From: Limanda limanda
Lineage: Eukaryota > Chordata > Actinopteri > Pleuronectiformes > Pleuronectidae
NCBI RefSeq assembly: GCF_963576545.1
Contig: NC_083638.1
Location: forward strand, 25,988,090 to 26,052,089
DNA length: 64,000 nucleotides
Reading direction: 5' to 3'
The position numbers were made by a program, and so were the translations under genes. How positions within the stretch are numbered: position 1 is the stretch's first letter; every line of letters starts with the position of its first letter. The notes under the pieces were generated by a model. That model saw only the letters and a list, made by a program, of their open reading frames with translations. It did not search any database and was not told where the DNA came from. Below are positions 51,484-63,400 of this stretch, piece after piece.

Positions 51484-51520
51484 ACACACACACGCACACA
51501 TACACACACACACATATAGA
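51379..51520 (+). repeat. (CA)n microsatellite
   Basis: A dinucleotide tract, perfect for nearly 70 bp (about 51,411-51,478), with CAGA, CATA and CACG variants on both sides. Reading frames through it (Thr-His on plus, Val-Cys on minus) are artefacts. Confidence 0.97.
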
Positions 51521-54276
51521 GAGGCACAAATGCAATATTTTATAAAAAATGTTGCACGAGGGGCAAAGTACCTACCGGAGGCTAGTTGAGTAGTAGCTTA
51601 CTTAAAAAGAAAATCTATTGTTCACTGGCCCAGAGGCTTTTTATCAAGAGTTCATTGATCATTCTTGAGCAAGCAGGAGTAAAACACTAAAGAGAGAGAG
51701 TGCAAACTATTGTGGAAAACCTATTTTGAATGTCCCTGTTTGACTTTGTCAGCCGCTCCTCTGTTTATTTGTCAGTTTCTGAATTTGTATATATTCCAAC
51801 CAATATCTCACTGTTCTCATCACAGGGTTAATTCACAGTGATAACCAGAGGGCACTGTTTCAGGAGACACTGCCAAAAAAAAGAGTATTCTAGACTCTCA
51901 TGTCAATTTATCATCATCAGAACGGCAGGTAAACAGCCGTTGTAATCATGATGCAGTGTGTTGCCATTTATCTTTGTATTACTGAGCTTCAGAACTAATC
52001 TAAGACTCAGATCTGCTCCGAACACTTCACTAGATGCAAATTGCCCACGCATCTCAGAACTGTTTTATTCATCATCTAATATATGGTCTCTTTAGAGAAT
52101 ACAATGGAAATCAAGTGGTAGTTTTTTATTCCATGATAAAAACAACATTATTCCTGTGTGTGTTTTACACTCCCTTGAGAAAGGTTTGTTAGGTTATATA
52201 CTAATCAATTAGTTCCGGTCATTTGTAGAATACTATACAATTGTTCCAGAGCTTTTCCGCTATCAAATTGTAAAGCAATGTTACCTTTAATCATAATTAA
52301 TTTTAACAAACCATAACAAAGGAAAACATTTATTCTGTCCTTTTCAATAATAGAATATCCAACAGCTTGTATTTTATATTTTCAAGGTATGCCAGTAATA
52401 CTGAGGTACTCTTGTGTCAAAATCTTTAATTTCACGTCAAAAACCAACTGATGTAAAGTGTGAAGTAAAATTCCCTTCATATACATTTCATTGGTGTTTT
52501 AAAATTTGATATTTATAAGATAGATACTTAGAATACTTTGGCCAGCATTACTTTTTTCAAGCGTCTTGTCTGATCAATGACATATGGCCACAAAACCTTC
52601 ATATTTGACAGATGCACAAAATGGCCTTCATAATAAAATACAGATGTCAATTTCATGTAAAAATAAGATATAACAGATATAGCAGGCATAACAAAGTCTT
52701 CTTGAGTCCAATCATCTGTGTTGACCTGTGTCATCTCTGTTATTACACCACAATTTCTGCATTGGATAGAAATGCTGTTACACAACATTTCCTCAGATTG
52801 TGTTTGCCAGTTTAAATTAACTGCACATGGGGGTAGCATGTTGGAGACAGTTCTCCACAAACACGGACACACAGGAGTAAAAAAACTACACCTACTGCTA
52901 AGAGTCACTTTCCCCATTACTGCCTCCAATCTGTCCTTGACCTCCATTTGCCAGATTTTAAAGAATGTGTAAGAGCCAGATAATATAACATGTATAAAAA
53001 GACAATTTTTGGTGGGGTTGTTTTTCAGTATTTTTTTTTAGTTTTTTGGTCTATAAACACTGCACTGCAAACTACTGTGAGTTCACTCCATTCATGATGG
53101 GAGGAGGATTCCCGCCTGTCAAAGCTGAGTTTGCTCATTAGTAGGTAGACCAGCAGATAAAAGGTTTTCATTTAAATGTAAATCAGCAGGGTAACAAATC
53201 CATTAAAGTCATTTGGAAAAGGACTTGGTTCTCCTTGTATGCCATATCTTTGACTCTTATTTCCAGTCTGCGTCTTTTTACCTCCTCTTATTCTGGCCAA
53301 GAAGATCCCAGTGTTTAAAAGCTCCACTGAAAAGGAATTACAGCTGGATGCTGGTGAAAGACTGATTCATTTGAAATTCATATTTTAAGAAGCATCTCTG
53401 TGGACGCAGGCAGGGCAATTATTAATCAGTTGTGGCCCTACAGCTCCGCTCCTTTAAAATGGCAATTAAGTTGGAATACATTAGTCTGCCCCACTGCCTG
53501 TCTCAATAACAAGGGTTCAGCAAGCTCTCTGTGTGAAATCTTCACAATATAGACATCATCTCCTGGCTGTGGATCTGAGCTGAGGTTTATAGCTACAACC
53601 TCTGGTTATTTTCATTATTGATTATTCTATTTTTCCAATTAATGATTTAATTCTCTACCCTGTATACTGTCTACTATGCATTACAATTTTTCAAAGCTTC
53701 AGGTGATGTCCTTTAATTGCACAAACTGCAACTAATATCTAGTCTGATATCAGCTCATTGAAGTCTATATTGGAACGAGGATAGATATTGATCAATAATT
53801 AATAAGAAATTGCAGTGTGGAAATGACCAAAAATATATTTCTAGTTCACAAACAGAGACGCTATTGATATTATATAATTTTTCCACAAAGCAGTCCAAAT
53901 ATATACATAAATATATATATATTGCATTGTCCATGCTGGTGGTTTGGCTGTGGTTATATCAGTCTGTTCATTTGTCCACCACATTGGTCCAGACTGAAAT
54001 GTTCTAACTGCTTTTAGATGGGTTACCATGAAATAATAGTTCCTGCAGAATGAATTGCATTGACTTTGATTAGCTCAAGATTTCCCCTTTGTTGCCACCA
54101 TGAGGTAAAAATCTTCTCTTTTTTTGTACTGTATTGTTATTTACAGCAGAGGTTGTTCGAGGTGGGTACATGATCAATTCTAAAACCTTTTGATCAACTG
54201 ACCTTTCATCTAAGACTGTCATGGGGTCGGCATTCTTCCAGTACCCATATATATTGTATAGAGTGTTAATTACCAT
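51521..54276. other. Intergenic, no gene seen
   Basis: AT-rich, no tandem array or repeat recognised except a short TA-rich run near 53,900-53,925. The 139-codon minus-strand frame at 52,528-52,947 has no recognisable motif. Confidence 0.5.
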
Positions 54277-54400
54277 TAAATCAAATCAAATCAGATCAAA
54301 TTTTATTTGTATAGCCCGAATTCACAAATCACAATCTGTTTCATAGTGCTGCCACAAGGTGTGACATCCTCTTCCCTTAACCCTCAACAAGAGTAAGGAA
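54277..54400 (-). repeat. LINE/SINE-like 3' tail with (GATTT)n end
   Basis: A run of AAATC units is followed by AAATTTTATTTGTATAGCCC, TTCACAAATCACAATCTG and a GACATCCTCTTCCCTTAACC block. In fish this order (TTTATTTGTATAGCCC..TTCACAAAT) belongs to a common dispersed retroelement tail as I recall. The simple repeat at the left suggests a minus-strand copy ending there. Confidence 0.55.
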
Positions 54401-57400
54401 AAACAACAACAAAATAACTTTTAACATGGTAAAAAGAACGTAGAAACCAAAACTAGCATGCTAATATAACAGTAACAAATACAATGCTGACACCATTGAG
54501 CATTGTACCACTAGATGACTGTCGATGTCACTTTCTGTGAGTAGTTATCAGTCAAGTAACTGACATTTATTGAAGTTTTTGAAACTGACAAATGATAAAT
54601 GATAATTTGTGATCAAATAAAAATCTAACAACATAATTACAGGTCAACCTTTAGTTATGATGCCCTTACTTTTGCCTTTGTTTGTTTTTCTGTGTCCCCT
54701 TTTCGGTAAATCCTTTAGCCACATTACTTCTCTAGACTTTTCCCAGAACCACAACATTGTGTGAAATAGCTTTAGGGCATATACTGAAGCTGGAGAGGAA
54801 ATTATACGTGGGGAAACTTTATGGGAGCTAAATGTCTTTCTAAAGATTTCTGCTGTGTTACTTTCTTCCAGTGAGCTAATCTGTGAAATTATAAAAAAGA
54901 AAATTGTCTCTAATGTTGAAGGCCAATATCTGTAATACAGTAATATACACAACATGCGGTTGAATTGTTTGATTTTGCTGTTAATGCTTTTACACACAAA
55001 GCCAAACACACTCACAGGCACACACACACACACATTGAAGTGGGCACATTTATCCATTTAAAATCCCACACCAGTGCCTTTAGAAGAGCCCCCTAAAGGT
55101 AGATGGAGAGTGTGTTTTCCTTTGGTCCCATTAATGGGGTTATTGATCATTCTGGCAACTGCAACATTTCTATAAACCAAATGAAGGCCCTGCTCAAAGT
55201 GTGCTGTGTCAGAGCAGAAATGCATTTAGATTACTTCATTGCACAGAATCTCCTCAGAGATTGCTATCTCCTATATTCACATGGCCCCTCGTGGCATATC
55301 TTTTATTTGGATGTACAAGACGAAATGTTTGGAGCAGAAGCCTTTTCTTAAACCAGAAGTGCTGCGGTTTTCCCTTCAAGGTTGGCTCTGTCCCCTCTGA
55401 ACTTCGGTGTATATCACCACACTATTAAAATAACAGAATTAATGGGACAACATCATATAAAAATTGTGGACTAATTATTCACCAAGGAGGTGCTGGGGTA
55501 TAATAAAAGAAAGGTTGCTGAACCTACCACTAAGGGGTCATTAAGGTTTCATCTAATGTAACTTGAAGGTTTATGTTTGTTAGTGCCCCATATTTCATAC
55601 AAATCACAGTGGAAACATGACATTGTAATGAGTATTAGATATTAGTGATTTTAGTTTTACAGCTGAAAGAGAAACAAAAGACTTCACTCTCTATGTATCC
55701 TAAAATAATAAGTGAACCAAATTCATTGTCTCTTGAGAAACTACCAAACCCCTCTGAATACAAGAGATGTAACCAGTAGACTTAAAGTGGACCATCAGCA
55801 AACATCCCTCCTCCTCCACAAAATAGGTAATTTCCTCAAAGTCCATGTGGTTTTTGTTTGGAATAAAAGTATATTTTTCCTGATATACTGTCCTGATACA
55901 ATGATGTGTTGCTGATGTGCCAAAAGATTATAAATGTCATTATTTTTAAAACCTATACCAAGGTATAACTTAATAAGATGTAATTTTAACGTAGGCAACA
56001 AGCTGAACTTTGATATTGCCCCTCTCAAATTACGCCTAGCCTTGAATTATTTAGTCCTGTAATGTTAGGACTTGTTCTTATAAAATTACAATTTAATTCT
56101 TGCCATATATGACCTTATTCCCTTTTCCCTTTAAAAGGCCCTAACACTTCATCGTAAACAACTGACATGTGAGGTAAATTATTTCACAATTAAAAATGAA
56201 ACCGCTAAACCCAACCGATTGGCCGAGAAATAAAAACCTCTCCTAAATAAGTCTTAAGAAATATCTTCTCATTATTCAAACTTGAAATTTAAAATAGTGA
56301 TTTTATAATTATGGCACAAACTGACGGTTAATGGTAGTTTTAAGAGATAGAAAAGAAGTTAGCCAAAATCATTATTCCTAAAAACAGGTGTTGGAGACAC
56401 TAAGCTAAATTTGATCTTGGTGTTGTAACAGCTGGAGTGAGAGGAATCGGTGTAGTTTTTAAAAGGAGGGAAGCTGGAAAGTGAGAAAAGTTTTTGTTAA
56501 TTAAAACTAGGTAAGTGGTGTCTGTGAAGTCACCAGGGAGGTGAGACAAACTTGTTTGCGACAACACATCTCGTGTTGTATCTCTGTTCCAAATCGGATT
56601 CTCCCCTCAGTAACAAATACTGTAACAGGCTGAGGGGTGTTGTCGGTGATAAACTGACAGCTGCGTCCTTCCAGCCTGAAAACGATGACTGGAACTAACT
56701 GGTTGTAAAGAGCCCCATTTGGAAATGATTCGTCACCAGCAGACATATCATGTTTCCTCTGAAGATACTGTAAGCCACCTAATGTTTTCGGATATGCTCC
56801 CGTTTTGTCGATAATTCAGAACAAATGACACTGATAGCACATTAAATAGCTTCCACTCAAGCTTTAGCATAATTAAGGATTTTCCCCATGACAGAGATTG
56901 AGCACAATAGAGAACCATCTTGTTTGGAAGAGGAACAAACCATAGTTAAAATTTGAACAGGGACCAGACTGTAAATAATAATATATGTAATGCGTTGCAA
57001 TTTATTACCTTTAGATTTCAAACAATTAGTGAGAATGTTGTCAACTGTTGTCATCGTTATTTCTTTCATACATTTTATGAACTAAACAAGAATGCCACAA
57101 TAACAACTGATGTCTAAATTAAGTTCAAACTGATTGAACCAATCGTGTTTGTTTCTTAAATGAACAGTGAGATACCAGCCTCGTGCAGATCAATCTGTTC
57201 AGCAGGAGGCTAAATCTGTCCATTTAACAGTCAGCTGAAGTCAATAACGTCAAGTCAGTGTTAGCAGGGTGTCCATTAGAAACTATCCACCAGAGAGACT
57301 CCAGCCACTTAAAAAACTAAAGCCACTGCTGCCGAGGTCCCGGCCGAATGTGCTCCTGCTCACTGTTTGTTCATTAGCATTGACAGAGACCCTGTTGACA

Positions 57401-57428
57401 AGGATCGACTTTTAAAAAGACTCCAATA
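54401..57428. other. Intergenic, no gene seen
   Basis: AT-rich with a short (CA)n run near 55,018-55,034. No gene or further repeat was recognised up to the nested transposon. Confidence 0.5.
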
Positions 57429-58204
57429 ATCTAAAGCAGGGGTCTTCAACGTTTTTCAGGCCAAGGACCCCCAAACAGGTGGAGAGATGAAGCAGGGACC
57501 CCCTACTATATATATTGTATAAAATTGTGTTTTATATTAAACTGGGCCTAGTGCCATGTATAACAACTACCCTGATATTGTGCATTCAATACAAAGCTAT
57601 TCAAATATTACACGGGTTCATATATTCATGTTTTTAATTTAAACATGTGCAAGGTACAGGGTGGCCATGCCACTGCCATTTATAAACATACAGTCGGTAC
57701 GGAAAGTATTCAGACCCCTTTAAATCTTTCTCTCTGTTTCATTCCAGCCATTTGCTAAAATCAAAAAAGTTAATTTTATTTCTCATCAACTCAGCACCCC
57801 ATCTTGACAGAAAAAAACAGAAATGTAGAAATTTTTGCAAATTTATTGAAAAAGAAAAACTGAAATATCACATGGTCATAAGTATTCAGACCCTTTGCTC
57901 AGTATTGAGTAGAAGCACCCTTTTGAGATAGTACAGCCATGAGTCTTCCTGGGAATGATGCAACATGCTAGCCTGACGTTGTCAGACTCATTATTCTAGT
58001 CAGAATATGAGTCTGAGACCGCTCCATTGGGCTGTGATTATGGGGCGTGTTTCAACCGAACCAGGAAACCAAGTGCCTCTTCGCTCAATTGAATAGACCT
58101 ACAACCAATCAGAGCAACGTAGTATGTGACGTATGTCAAGCGACGCATAGTTGTTTTCAGTTGTCTGTTTCACGAGTTTATTTACTCTCTAAATAAATCA
58201 ATGG

Positions 58205-58520
58205 AACTGCTGCTAATGCCGCTCGTATCTCCACCGGAGGCAAAGCCCCCAGGAAGCAGCTGGAGGCCAGGGCTGCTCGTGAGAGCCCCGGCCGCCGGCG
58301 GCGTGAAGAGGCCCGCGACGGATCTCTCTCAGAGCCTCGCGACTCGCGACCGGCCCGGTACCGTTACCGGCCCGGGACCGCGACCCGCCGATACCGAGGC
58401 TCTGAGAGAGATCCGTCGCTACCAGAAATCCACGGAGCTGCTGATCCGCCAGCTGCGCTGCAGAGCTCCGCTGTCATGGCTCTGCAGGAGCCAGCGAGGA
58501 GGAGAAACGGGGGCTAATCG
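58205..58520 (+). pseudogene. Scrambled histone H3 coding fragment
   Basis: In one frame the DNA reads [11 protein letters not shown] followed by ARAAR; in the next frame [10 protein letters not shown]; further on [19 protein letters not shown], which is nearly exact H3 alpha-N/alpha-1; then, after a deletion, [10 protein letters not shown]. The order is colinear with histone H3 (about residues 9-31, 47-61 and 85-95), but it is broken by frame changes, a deletion and an inverted duplication. It is far more GC-rich than its surroundings and lies inside the third nested element. It cannot make a functional histone. Confidence 0.88.
58315..58419. repeat. 25-bp perfect inverted repeat inside the H3 fragment
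   Basis: Arms at 58315-58339 and 58395-58419 (right arm starts CGAGGCTCTGAGAGAGATCC) with a 55-bp GC-rich loop that itself holds two copies of ACCGGCCCGG. The right arm is the H3 ALREIRR coding segment; the left arm is an inverted copy of it. Confidence 0.92.
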
Positions 58521-59084
58521 TTTTTTTCAAGCATTCACTTCCTTGTTGCTCCAACATTAACAGCGTCCCAACATGCGTCTTTTGTCTCATATGTACTGAG
58601 GAGCGTAGCGCCCCCCCCACTCTCTTTTTATTTATATGACTGCTTGTGTGGCCGCAGCATCGGGGCCAGCTGATACATTAAACTTTTTATGAATCCCGTA
58701 GGAGGACGGCAAAAACATCTGTTCGATCTACTAATGCCTTGATCGTGTTCCTCTGTTCCTCTTTCAAAATGAATGCGCTGTCGATGTCTCTGAAACAGAC
58801 TCGATGGCAGCATCGACACATCTCAGCTCATAGATATAAACACTATATATGTCTATGTCTCAGCTCTCCAGCGGCAGGCAGCGCTCTTTGCTGACGTGGT
58901 TGACTACGTCACTGTAGATCATCTGTCAATCATCGTATAAAGCCCGCCCTGACGATCTGATTGGTCCGTACAGCTTCTGTACGAGCATAGTTTCTCCCCA
59001 ACGGAGCGATGCCAGACCGAACTTCCCGAACAACAAATGTTGTGGGCGGGGCTAAGTTCGTCTGGCACCCAGGCTAGCAACATG

Positions 59085-59687
59085 CATCATTCCCAAAAAC
59101 TTGGGGTCATTGCTTTGTTGGAAGGTGAACCTTCGGCCCAGTCTGAGGTCCAGAGCACTCTGGAAGAGGTTTTCTTCCAGGATATCTCTGTACTTGGCCG
59201 CATTCATCTTTCCTTCAATTGCAACCAGTCGTCCTGTCCCTGCAGCTGAAAAACACCCCCATAGCATGATGACACCACCATGTTTCACTGTTGGGATTGT
59301 ATTGGCCAGGTGATGAGCAGTGCCTGGTTTTCTCCACACATACCGCTTAGAATTAACGCCAACAAGTTCAATCTTGGTCTCATCAGACCAGAGAATCTTA
59401 TTTCTCATAGTCTGGGAGTCCTTCGTGTGTTTTTTGGCAAACTCTATGCAGGCTTTCATATGTCTTGCACTGAGGAGAGGCTTCCGTCGGGCCACTCTGC
59501 CATAAAGCCCCGACTGGTGGAGGGCTGCAGAGATAGTTGACTTTGTGGAACTTTCTCCCATCTCCCTACTGCATCTCTGGAGCTCAGTTACCATGTTACC
59601 ATGGCCATATCTGTGCCTTGCCACAATTCTGTCTCTGAGCTCCTTGGGCAGTTCCTTCGACCTCATGATTCTCATTTGCTCTGACAT
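59085..59687 (-). pseudogene. Tc1-type transposase remnant
   Basis: It starts near the codons for MRIMRSKELPKELRDRIVAR, jumps after RYGHGNMVTELQRCSREMGE (most of the DNA-binding helices are missing), and continues through HQSGLYGRVARRKPLL, KILWSDETKIEL (first catalytic Asp), VIMLWGCFSAAG and FQQSNDPKF (second catalytic region). It then ends at the junction with the third element, so the last catalytic Glu is absent. Only about 200 codons remain of the usual 340 or so. It is a dead copy. Confidence 0.9.
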
Positions 59688-60434
59688 GCACTGTGAGCTG
59701 TAAGGTCTTATATAGACAGGTGTGTGCCTTTCCTAATCAAGTCCAATCAGTTTAATTAAACACATCTGGACTCCAATGAAGGAGTAGAACCATCTCAAGG
59801 AGGATCAGAAGAAATGGACAACATGTGAGTTAAATATGAGTGTCACAGCAAAGGGTCTGAATACTTATGACCATGTGATATTTCATTTTTTCTTTTTTAA
59901 TAAATTTGCACATTTGCACAAATTTCTACATTTCTGTTTTTTTCTGTCAAGATGGAGTGCTGAGTGTACATTAATGAGAAATAAAATGAACTTTTTTGAT
60001 TTTTGCAAATTGCTGCAATGAAACAAAGAGTGAAATATTTAAAGGGGTCTGAATACTTTCCGTACCCACTGTACATCTTGCATACAACACTGAGCTATTA
60101 AAGTAATTCACAGATTCGTGTTGTTATTTTAAACATACATGTAGAAGAGACAGTGAATCCTCAAGCTATCTATGGATGGCACACATACTCCCACATTAGT
60201 GAGATGTCGGACCCTGATGGGAAGCACACAACTTATCTAATCTTGGATGGATGGAGGTTGTCAGGCAGAGGGTCAAATCAGCCTCACAATATGTTGGATG
60301 CATGTTAATGTGTATTGAAAGACATTTAAATTTGGGAAAAAAAAAATCAACCAAAGATTTCGTGACCCCCCTGCAGTACCTCCGCAGACCCCCTAGGGGT
60401 CACGGACCCCCTGTTGAAGACCTCTGATCTAAAG

Positions 60435-63400
60435 GATACGTAGAGAATTAAACCTCAAAAACACATTCTGTATCAGGGATGCACAGTTACATACTACCAT
60501 TTAAAACGATGATCAATTTCACAGGATTATAGAGCTTTGTTAAATGTATATAGTGTAATGTAAGATTTTATATGTTATATTAAATTAATCAACTTTGAAT
60601 ACAGAGTATTAAGTAGTTAGTTCTCACAGCCTACTTTATTATCCTGCCTTAGACATTCATCGTGGACGTAAAGCCAAACAGATTGTGTGCATGTGTTTAA
60701 ATGTCTTGCCATAAGATGTCCCTGACAAGCATTCAGTTTTGTCTTTTAGCTGGGTAGGATGTGTCACTCTCGAAATCCCATTCAATAGCCTGAAAGAGGT
60801 GAAACCATGTGCACAATATGATATCGACACTTTTCTCTGCAGGGTGCGCTCTTGGTAGTCAGGGGCTCAGAGCAAAAGCAACATAGATTTGTCAAACTGC
60901 TCAAAGTCTGGTGTTGAAATGCACTTCTTACTCCTGTGTATTACATGTGACATTTCCATGAAGTGTGTGTCATTGAAAGCTGTAATGATTCATACGTTGC
61001 ATTGTTGCTTCAATTATTAACAGTGCCGCTTCACCTGGATTGATCTTGATAAAGAGAATAATTAGTTAAATTGTTCTGTTTTCAACAATATGCAGTATAA
61101 ACACAGTTTATATAAATATATATACATTTTACAATGCTGCATGTTCATATAAATATGGCCAAATATAAATGTACTTTTGTCACAGTATTCCCTTTGGCAT
61201 CGTGCTTCTCTCAGTGCTCGATTTCTACAGTTGTTCTTACTTCTGCGATGAGACGGCATCGGTTTGTCACAGATTTCTTTGTACAGACTTCTGCTCCAAG
61301 CACAGCTCATTCCCACAAATCACTGTATTTGAGTAGTATTATGGGCATTAACTGTACTCCAGCCTACAAATAACCATTAGTGCAGGTATACCACACAGGC
61401 GTTTGGCGACATCAGAGTAGCATTAGAGCAATGTAGAGCTGAAAACGAGCTTCATATGTCCCCTTTAATGTGAGTGTTCAATCCTGCAGGAATCTAGGTC
61501 TGTCTGAGAGAGGAGTTTATTGTCAGGGGAACAAGGATGTGCAACAGATGATACAAAAAGAAGAGCTTTTTTGGACCAGTGTTCGTGGCAGTTTTGGGAC
61601 ACAGCTATAGACTGAAACCTCAGGATTTTCTCTACACAACTGGTAAAATGGCCATATGAAACCGTATATGTATAAATGTTAGGCAGTGGTAACTTTTAGC
61701 CTTCTCTTCTGAACATGTGGATGGTTTTTGTAAGTTAGTAATGTTAAGCCCTTAGCTCCAGCAGTTGGGTTGCTTTTTGGAATTTTATTTCTTTATTAGA
61801 TTGGATTGGTACATTGAAGAGAGACAGAACACATGGTGCAGCGGAGATAAGGGAATGGTAAGCATTACCGGCAGGGACCCACTACTACTACTAGCCAGTT
61901 GTGCCGATGTGGAATGCACCACATGGTATGCAGTACAACCCCCCCAGCCATCAGGTTGCTCCAAGCCAGCTCACTTTATTTTCCTGGTTTTAGGATTTTC
62001 ATTATTTCATTATTATTCCATTTATCATTATTTCCGAGAAGCAATCCACATTATGCACCTTTCATATAAGGACAAAAGAATCCAGTCATCCGGTGTTTGA
62101 ACGGCACAAGAAGAGTAATGAGCACACGAACATAGTGCAAACTGTTGATAACAGGCCCGGCCTGATAACAGGCGCACAAATCCAGTCGGTGTCTTTACAG
62201 GTGGCGGCACAAACTAAATGAAGAACAACGCCACCCGGTGTAATATTTATCTGTTGGTCTTTCACAAAGCAAAACGTGCACATCCTCTCCATTCATATGA
62301 GGACGAATATTGTGCGTTTGAAGAGGCTGGAAGCTAATGTCAGGAGTGCGTATCATTCATGAGAGGTGGGGGGGGCATCATTCAGAGCATTGCACAGGCA
62401 ATCAAAATGAGTGAAAACCTGAAGGCAGCTGAATTTAGGGGTTTGCTCTTCAATGGATCAGAGGACATAACAAAAGAGGAGCAGGAATGTGTTTACCTCA
62501 GATTTCCTTGAATCAATTCCACTGTGAATTGAACGGCACAGGATATAGTGAAAGGGTTTGGGGTGTAGGGGATTAGTGGAGGACGAAGCAGGTCTGCACA
62601 GTCAGAGCTGCAGTGAACAGTGGAGTTTTTTACAATCAGTCATCAGTTGGAGGTAATCTGGGTTTCCCTTGTAAATATTCTCAGTACAGCCAAGACCTTT
62701 GAGCACTGCACCCCGACGGTTTATTGCACGGTTCTATACTGTGAGACATTTAATTTCTAAAAATGAACAGAACAACTAACAAAGAGACTCAAGACTCAAA
62801 TATGAAGGCTATTAACAGCCTTTCAAATTCAAAGTGAGTGCAAGTAATGAGTGCTTTTGTGTTTCTCAGCCAACATGCTTGACACTTGAAACATTTCACA
62901 GTTTACCTGTGACAGGTTCCAGGGATATAATCTGACACCTCTCTTTGTAAGTCAAGGCAAGGACAGGAGAGGGAGCGTTTCAAACCCTGATGCCGAGCAG
63001 GGAGGAGGTCGTGCATTGAGAAGACACATGAGTTTGAAAGCAGATATGAAACCTTCAAATAGTGTGATCAATATATAATTATTGATCCTTCAACTCAGCC
63101 TCAAGAAATCCAAGACCTCCACAGTTTTGAAGAAACAGCACTCAGTAAGATCTGTTAGAAATATTAGGCCTATATACTTGTCTGAGAATCCACTGCCAGA
63201 GAATGGCTGCGCTCAAAGCAGACAGGCAGCCTCCTCCGTGTGTAACAGACAACTAGGACAAGCAATCCAGATTTACTCAAACAGCCGGCAGGTCCCTTGT
63301 GTGGTTCCTTCCTCCCCTTCAGCAGTGCCACATGTGAAATGGGACTACAGCACTTCAAAATTGTGATAAAAAAAATACAGATTCTGATGGTCAGACTCAT

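Larger units (their letters stand above)
57968..59077. mobile_element. Third-level element with CTAGCCTG ends, unclassified
   Basis: It begins CTAGCCTGACG and ends CACCCAGGCTAG, an 8-bp inverted end pair (CTAGCCTG/CAGGCTAG). The internal strings GTCAGACTC at the left and GTCTGGCAC at the right suggest a longer diverged inverted repeat. It is flanked by CAACATG on both sides (57961-57967 and 59078-59084). Size is 1,110 bp. I recall similar end sequences from zebrafish DNA but cannot assign a superfamily. It has no transposase frame and carries the histone H3 fragment. Confidence 0.75.
57691..60071 (-). mobile_element. Tc1/mariner element inserted in the hAT element
   Basis: The left end CAGTCGGTACGGAAAGTATT and the right end (reverse complement CAGTGGGTACGGAAAGTATT) are inverted and flanked by TA. 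The inverted repeats are about 210 bp long. Each has an outer and an inner GGTCTGAATACTT copy, the IR/DR layout of fish Tc1 elements. The transposase remnant is on the minus strand. The copy is interrupted by a third element and lacks much of its coding region. Confidence 0.92.
57437..60426. mobile_element. hAT-type nonautonomous element, host of nested insertions
   Basis: The left end reads CAGGGGTCTTCAACG. The right end, reverse-complemented, reads CAGAGGTCTTCAACAGG, giving terminal inverted repeats of about 14 bp with one mismatch. Both sides carry the 8-bp duplication ATCTAAAG (57429-57436 and 60427-60434). CAG...CTG ends with an 8-bp duplication are the signature of hAT elements. Without the Tc1 copy inside it the element would be only about 0.6 kb with no transposase, so it is nonautonomous. 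Confidence 0.9.

Noticed and set aside
51264..51589. Frames rich in Thr-His (plus) and Val-Cys (minus)
   Set aside because: They are the (CA)n tract read in different frames.
58126..58560. 144-codon plus-strand frame as an intact gene
   Set aside because: Only parts match histone H3, in different frames, with an inverted duplication; the ATG and N-terminal part come from transposon sequence. Called a pseudogene fragment.
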